Assembly (NCBI GenBank): GCA_037957365.1
Contig: JARHVA010002423.1
Location: 2,508,501 to 2,572,500 of the forward strand
DNA from: Torreya grandis
Lineage: Eukaryota > Streptophyta > Pinopsida > Cupressales > Taxaceae
DNA length: 64,000 nt
Direction: 5' to 3'
The position numbers and the translations under genes are program-made. Shown piece by piece: positions 58,588 through 64,000 of this stretch. Within the stretch, counting starts at the first letter, position 1, and each line of letters starts with the position of its first letter. The notes beneath the pieces were generated by a model. That model searched no databases. It was not told where the DNA came from and worked only from the letters and a program-made list of their open reading frames with translations.

Positions 58588-60895
58588 AGTCAATGCTTTA
58601 CGATAAAAGGTCAGAGAGTTCTTCAAACTCTAAAAAGATAAGTCTGAAATAGATGATGTTTAAACTTGGTCTAGATTCATCAAAAGGATAAAAAAGGTTT
58701 ATGCAAATATTTGTGAGGAAATAAGGAAGCATTAATTATGTAATGCCTCACTATTCACATAAAGATGAGCAAGTAAATAGACCAAAAATCAAATTGTCAA
58801 ACTATAAATTTGAAGTGTTTCAAATCAGTCTAATCTAGGAAATTAAAAGTTGCTAGGTCTTTTGGCCAAATGCAGTGTCAAAATCTAAGCTCAAACAAGG
58901 TATGTGCTAGGACTCTTGGCCAAACAACATCAAAAGCTAAAATTTAAAATAAATATGATTTTTAATGTAATGGATTTGAAACACTTCTAAAAAATACTAG
59001 GCATTTGAGTTTTGGATATAAAATTGACCAAATAAGTATAAGGTATGAAACAAAAGGCACTTTACAGATAGTTTAATTTTCTCACAAATAATGGTATAAA
59101 ACTTGGTTCTTTTGACAAATAAGCTAGACAAAATTAAATGATGTAACTGTGTTAGACAAAGGTTCACAAAAGTATACTCGAATTGGTTTAGAAAATGTAG
59201 GAATAAATTTTGACTCTATGCAAAAGGGCCTATGAAACAATATCTAAAATGTTTTGGGTAGCATAACAATGCTAGACTACCTAAAAGATGTGAAAAAATT
59301 CTTGTTTCAAAAACTCTCTATGAAAAATATATTTTCTCATAAATTTGACAACATAACACTACCCTTCTTGACTTAAAATGTTGTGGTGCATAGACTCAAA
59401 GTGCAATTGTTTATCATGAAATGACTTAAGTCTATCAAGTGGTGATAAAAATCATGAATCTTAAATAACCTTCAACCCAAATTGGAATTTGAACCTAAGT
59501 TCCCTTAAGTTTAGTGAAAATGGTGAACTCACTTAACACAACAACCGTATGAAATTATAAAGGTACAATTTTGAATTTGGATTATAAATGAAGGACTTAA
59601 ATAATTTTGGAAAAGTTCTAGACTCAATTGGGTAGCATAACTATGCTAAAGTGTATGATATGACTCTCTAAGTTTTGATGAACTTTGAACAAGGCAAATT
59701 GATGATTTCACATGGAAAACATAACACCTCTTTATTCAAAGGAAAATGAGGAACATGTTTTTGGTTTGTATTGTCTATTCAAACCAAATTTTGACTCCAC
59801 ACAAGACTAAGACAAAACCAACTAATTTATCTCTCTTAGATCCTAAACTAACAAGGTTGTTTGGTATTGTTAGAATCCATAAATGTACATCATTTGAGAG
59901 GATTTTAAGTGTTCATCCAAAATTAAATGCATATTATATAGTAGGGTTTTTACACCCCCATTCTCTCAAATGACAGTACTATGACATGGACTTTGAGGCA
60001 CACCTTGCACTAATAATACTTTCACAACAAGTGGGGATTTGTCTAAGATCTACAAGTTTCTAAACATTCTAAGGAAATCAATTGTAGAATGAATTTCATG
60101 TAAAATAATGCAAAATAAAAGCATGGATTTTGGGTCTATATCACTTGGCTTGTTGAAAAAAGGTCTAATCTTTTTTTCAACCACTACATCTTATTATTTG
60201 CTCAGTGTAGTGCAATGTCTAAATTGACACTATGTCCCATGTATAACTCTAATTAGGATCCAAATGAAGTCAATGCCGAGAGATGAAACCTTGGGTCAAA
60301 GATTCTCTAAATAAATTTTGGGAGGTGATGAAGTTCCCCTCACAAGCCAAGTTTTCATAATAATAAAGAAAGCATAAAATAGAAAGACTTTAGGGTGATT
60401 TTCAAGGCCACCCAAACTATGACAAGTTTTTTGGGGCATGCTTTAGACAACATTCTTTCTAAGCCTTGGACTAGGCTTGCTTGAAATAAGGATGGCACTT
60501 TGATTCCAAGGGTTCCCTAAAGGGGAAAAATGGAAGAGCATACACACAATATCCTTGTATTTTGTGAAAACAAAGTGCTAATTGAAATAAGTAGTCAACA
60601 CAAAAGCTTTGAAATATGAGTTCATTTTTAAGCCCCAAATCGAAAGGTGTGGTGGTGTTTTTTTTAACCCCTTATTCTTAAGTTGTAACTTTCAAAGTCT
60701 AAATTATAAAAACATTCACTTAATCACCTAAATTTTCCATTAAGTACTGAAACAAAGTTCCTAATTCATTTTAAAAGAATTAAAAAAATGGTCTAAAACA
60801 TGTTTTAACAAATTTGAAATTTGTCGGTTACCTATCTACCCTCAAGGCATCACCCCAAAAGAAAATGTTTTAGGTTAGAAAATATTAACACAAAT

Positions 60896-60900
<5 letters not shown>
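58588..60900 (-). other. leader of the 16.7-kb element, no coding recognised
   Basis: About 2.3 kb upstream of gag (minus orientation) without supported coding. A short phrase with 'aaacttggtctttt/gctaggtcttttggcc' is loosely repeated near 58,850 and 58,910. The open frame at 59,746-59,973 has no recognisable motif. Confidence 0.5.
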
Positions 60901-60901
<1 letters not shown>

Positions 60902-60989
<88 letters not shown>

Positions 60990-61001
60990 CATATATATGT
61001 G

Positions 61002-61049
<48 letters not shown>
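60902..61049. repeat. compound microsatellite (TA)n-(TG)n-(CA)n, self-complementary
   Basis: A TA run (60,902-60,937) is followed by about 20 TG repeats (60,946-60,986), an 18-nt spacer rich in TATA, and about 22 AC repeats (61,005-61,049). The TG and CA arms are reverse complements, so the whole can form a large hairpin. Open frames across it are artefacts of the repeats. Confidence 0.97.
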
Positions 61050-61051
<2 letters not shown>

Positions 61052-61300
61052 AACACCTGAAAACAACAAATTAGAAGGCTAAAAATAAAATATAACACAC
61101 AACATAAAATCCTGCACATAAAATATAAAAACCTGCAATTAGTATTTTTAACATAAATTTTAAAATATAAATCAATTTGATATGAAATTTTTATAGGTTT
61201 TTAATAACACCATTTTTCACATATATGAAATTTTTTAATTCAAATTAGTTAATAAAAAAGTTATAAACTATGTTCTAACCATTTTTACTAGAAAAATAAA

Positions 61301-61980
61301 AAAACAAAAAGTGACAGTCACTAAAATAGCTATAACTTCTAAAATATAAATAATTTTTTTATGAAATTTTAAAAAAAATATCAATGACATATTTATATAT
61401 ATTAATAAAAAAATTAGATAAAAATATTTAGTAAATAGAAAGTTATGACTTATTTATTGTCCATTTTTACTCAAAGCAAAAACAACAATAAAAAAAATCA
61501 AAACTATGAAACACAAAAAAGTTTGTGGATTACGCTCTCATGAAGATCATCCTATCAGGAGTGTCATTATGTGAACTATGAATTTGACTCAAGATAATGT
61601 ATTAATATTGTGTTATTATAAAAATGTAATCAAATTGATAAAAACAAAAAGTGACAGTCACTAAAATAGCTATAACTTCTAAAATATAAATAATTTTTTT
61701 ATGAAATTTTAAAAAAAATATCAATGACATATTTATATATATTAATAAAAAAATTAGATAAAAATATTTAGTAAATAGAAAGTTATGACTTATTTATTGT
61801 CCATTTTTACTCAAAGCAAAAACAACAATAAAAAAAATCAAAACTATGAAACACAAAAAAGTTTGTGGATTACGCTCTCATGAAGATCATCCTATCAGGA
61901 GTGTCATTATGTGAACTATGAATTTGACTCAAGATAATGTATTAATATTGTGTTATTATAAAAATGTAATCAAATTGATA
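61301..61980. repeat. perfect tandem duplication of 340 bp across the 5' LTR border
   Basis: 61,301-61,640 and 61,641-61,980 read identically throughout. Each unit holds about 271 bp of internal leader and the first 69 bp or so of the LTR (gtgaactatgaatttgactc). The real LTR continues from the second copy. The region next to the LTR that would hold the primer binding site is thus present twice. Confidence 0.95.
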
Positions 61981-63085
61981 AAAACACACTAAATAGCATA
62001 CATCTCTAGGCCTAGTTACTAAGGTGAGCTTAATAACAAAAACAAATAAAAATCACAACTAAAAAGTAAAGAAAAACAATAATCTTTCATATTCCTTGGA
62101 TTATCCAAATGTTTGTTGTAGTGGATTTCTCATCTTATGCTCATGAAGTCTTCATCAAAGGAGGATTAGTTATCTCCTCTTCTCCTTAGCACCTTGTGGC
62201 TTTGGCTTGGCTTGGATCAATATTTTGGCATCATAACTTTGGCATGTGAGAGCTATTGGAATCAATTTCACATGGTAAATTTGAAAAAATAAAGCTTAAA
62301 AATGATGTTAATGGCCTCTCTATTTATAGGTTTTCAAGAATGACCATAATCAACCATGACTGTCCATCTCAAGATTGAGATGTGTGGTCATGGATTAATT
62401 GAATTATGTAATTAAAATGCATAATTATACTCATCATGACTTTGAAATAAGGGAAATTAATGAGGAATGGGAGGTAATAAGAGGCATGAGATACCTATAA
62501 TCCTAATATTTATGGAATTTATGGCCTAGGGATGTCTTCCTAAGAAATGAGGTCACCCAATGATGTAGATATTCAATATTTATTTCCAAAAACAAGGTTT
62601 TAACAAGTTTCCATGGAATTATTAATCAAGCCTTGATTTGGATTAACTAGCTCTTAAGCATGATTAATCACTTTGTGCATAAATTACTCAAATTGATCAG
62701 AATGACTTGTTATTGGTCCCAAATTTGACTGGATTGGAATTAGAAGTCAATGTCAAATGCATTAGATCTACTATCTCATTTAGGATGTTTCCAACACCAA
62801 ATAACAAAGACACACATCTCATACATTAAATTTGATAGAAAAGAGCAATCCAAATCACCCAAGTGTAAAATTAGCATTTTGACTCAAAATGATTTGATCA
62901 AAGTTAGTTGGCCCATAAATTTCATTGCCCCATTTAGTGATACCTTAGCCAAAATTGGCACTTGAATATGTCAATTTTAACTCATTTAATGTGTTTTAGT
63001 GTTTTTAGGCCAAATTGTACATTTTTATGGAAATTTATCAAAAGCCTAATTAGAGGTCATCGATGGCTAGATTTAGGTGTCTACA
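61912..63085 (-). repeat. 5' LTR (right) of the 16.7-kb element
   Basis: It is 1,174 bp with TGAACTATG...GTGTCTACA. A further copy of its first 69 bp or so lies at 61,572-61,640 because of the 340-bp duplication. The minus-strand TATA box at 62,321-62,328 places U3 at 62,330-63,085 and R-U5 at about 61,912-62,295. Confidence 0.92.
62321..62328 (-). promoter_or_regulatory. TATA box in 5' LTR (core promoter of the element)
   Basis: CCTATAAATAGAGAGGCCAT on the minus strand, the same as in the other LTR. Transcription would run towards lower coordinates, into gag. Confidence 0.72.
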
Positions 63086-64000
63086 AATTCTACTAACACT
63101 TCTTATAATTCTCAAAATCAACCTGAACCAACCAATTATTAATTTAAACATGATTTAACACCTTATTATAAATATTCTTCTTCTTCTTATCAACAAAAAT
63201 TCCAATGTACTTCAACTCCTCCTTCAGAGGACCTTCTTAACCATTACACACATATATCTAATAACCTTTTTATGAGATATAATGAGTGGGATCCCATTGT
63301 AAAGCTCACTAATCTCCCATCTCAAATTCCATTCCTTGAGATTATGAGGAATTCTCCACATCATAGAAATTTACTCATGTATCTCCTATTCAAGATGAAT
63401 GTCCCTCTTCCTCCCCTCACAGGATGGGAGGTAGCTTTATCTAGTTTCAAAGATAGTATTTTACAATAATGGGAAGAGATATCTATCAATGTTGATGAAG
63501 CAATAGACAATTCTCTTTCTTTAAAATTTCCCATATCTTTTCTGATTCTTGATGACATTGTACTTCATGTAGATGATCCTCCCTTATTTATTATCATCCA
63601 AATAGGTGATATCCAAGTTAAGCATGCATTGATTGATGAGGGTTATAAGACATGTTTTATTTCTCTCAATTTCATTAAGACCCTTAGGTATTCTGAATGT
63701 AATCTCAAGTCTACATGCATCACATGCCAAGGATATGATAGAAGTCAAATGCCTCCTCTAGGTTGTGTGTGGATTCCCATTACCATCCCACCTATCACCA
63801 TCCATATGAAGGTGATTATCTTTAACTTCCCCCTTTCTTATAACATCTTACTTGGTAGGCTGTGAACTCACTGCATGAGAGGTATTGCTTCTTCTACCTA
63901 TAAATGCATTAAATTCCCTCAAAATGGATCCATTTATAAGATTAAAGGTGATACTAACCCTTGAAATTTTTAATAATTCCAAGATTGTGGTATCTTCAAG
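63086..64000 (+). pseudogene. G2 copy 2 linker and protease region, resumed after the nested insertion; runs off the window
   Basis: The plus strand resumes with an Asn/Ser/Tyr-rich trace (NSTNTSYNSQNQPEP), then a linker (NEWDPIVKLTNLPSQIPFLE) and a protease-like segment at 63,620-63,865: HALIDEGYKTCFISLNFIKT, then CQGYDRSQMPPLGCVWIP and FPLSYNILLGRL. It parallels the copy 1 protease at 40,700-40,936, including the Asp-Glu-Gly at the active site. TAA and TGA stops break it (for example at 63,469 and 63,863). The window ends before any RT could be seen. Confidence 0.8.

Larger units (their letters stand above)
46362..63085 (-). mobile_element. Ty3/gypsy element (Tat-lineage-like), 16.7 kb, full length, minus strand, defective
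   Basis: Two direct LTRs of about 1.17 kb (46,362-47,530 and 61,912-63,085) have TG...CA ends. Read on the minus strand they begin TGTAGACACC. Between them the minus strand encodes Gag, protease, a G-patch-like linker, RT, RNase H, a second RNase H-like domain and integrase, the gypsy order. The second RNase H-like domain before integrase and the overall length favour the Tat/Ogre lineage. All reading frames contain stops. The element interrupts G2 copy 2. A clear target duplication is not visible (ttata on the left, aattc on the right). Confidence 0.88.

Noticed and set aside
60821..61119. Open frames of 64-79 codons on both strands across the microsatellite
   Set aside because: They consist of translated TA, TG and CA repeats (Tyr-Ile, Val-Cys, Thr-His runs) with no biological signal.
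61880..61911. Primer binding site of the 16.7-kb element
   Set aside because: The minus strand next to the LTR has only weak resemblance to the G2 primer-site pattern and no TGG start, so I could not support a call.
1..64000. A host protein-coding gene or a new non-transposon system
   Set aside because: Every long or motif-bearing frame I could follow belongs to a retroelement. The remaining open frames are short, A+T-driven and without start context, introns or domain features.

Overview
This is a window of plant nuclear DNA made almost entirely of old, broken, nested LTR retrotransposons. I found no host protein gene, no tRNA or rRNA gene, and nothing bacterial. The sequence is strongly A+T-rich and poor in CG dinucleotides. 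All long coding traces are Ty1/copia or Ty3/gypsy polyproteins interrupted by stops (often TAG) and frameshifts. Copies nested in copies, very long LTRs and heavy decay point to a seed plant with a large, slowly purged genome; a gymnosperm would fit, but the sequence does not decide it.

Layout. (1) 1-9,750: a minus-strand proline-rich gag-like remnant (1-1,333), a minus-strand gag fragment (about 3,950-4,520), a minus-strand integrase C-terminal remnant (about 8,600-9,240), and long stretches with nothing recognisable. (2) 9,755-35,712: two direct copies (A and B) of a repeat of about 4.8 kb flank a minus-strand gag-PR-IN region (27,480-30,600). I read this as one minus-strand gypsy element with giant LTRs whose internal region has lost RT and RNase H. 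Copy A is split by two inserts: a block of about 5.9 kb (10,917-16,828) made of a 283-bp tandem array that is itself split by a small LTR element (11,796-15,886), and a complete Ty1/copia element (19,652-26,170). Copy B still shows the empty copia site. (3) 35,713-46,361: two plus-strand gypsy elements of one family (called G2 here) lie head to tail, each with LTR, long leader, gag and a protease-like region. The first ends before any RT. (4) 46,362-63,085: a full-length minus-strand gypsy element of 16.7 kb with Tat-lineage features (gag, PR, G-patch-like linker, RT, RNase H, second RNase H-like domain, IN), inserted into the second G2 element. (5) 63,086-64,000: the G2 protease region resumes and runs off the window.

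Relative order of events: the giant-LTR element came first. The copia element and the array entered its copy A, and a G2-family element then entered the array. G2 copy 1 entered copy B. The 16.7-kb element entered G2 copy 2. Nothing looks currently mobile, since every polyprotein is multiply disrupted. The non-coding structure is the most interesting part: the interrupted array, a perfect 340-bp tandem duplication across an LTR/internal border, repeated hairpins inside retroelements, and a GTCGAC-like motif repeated through the G2 leaders.
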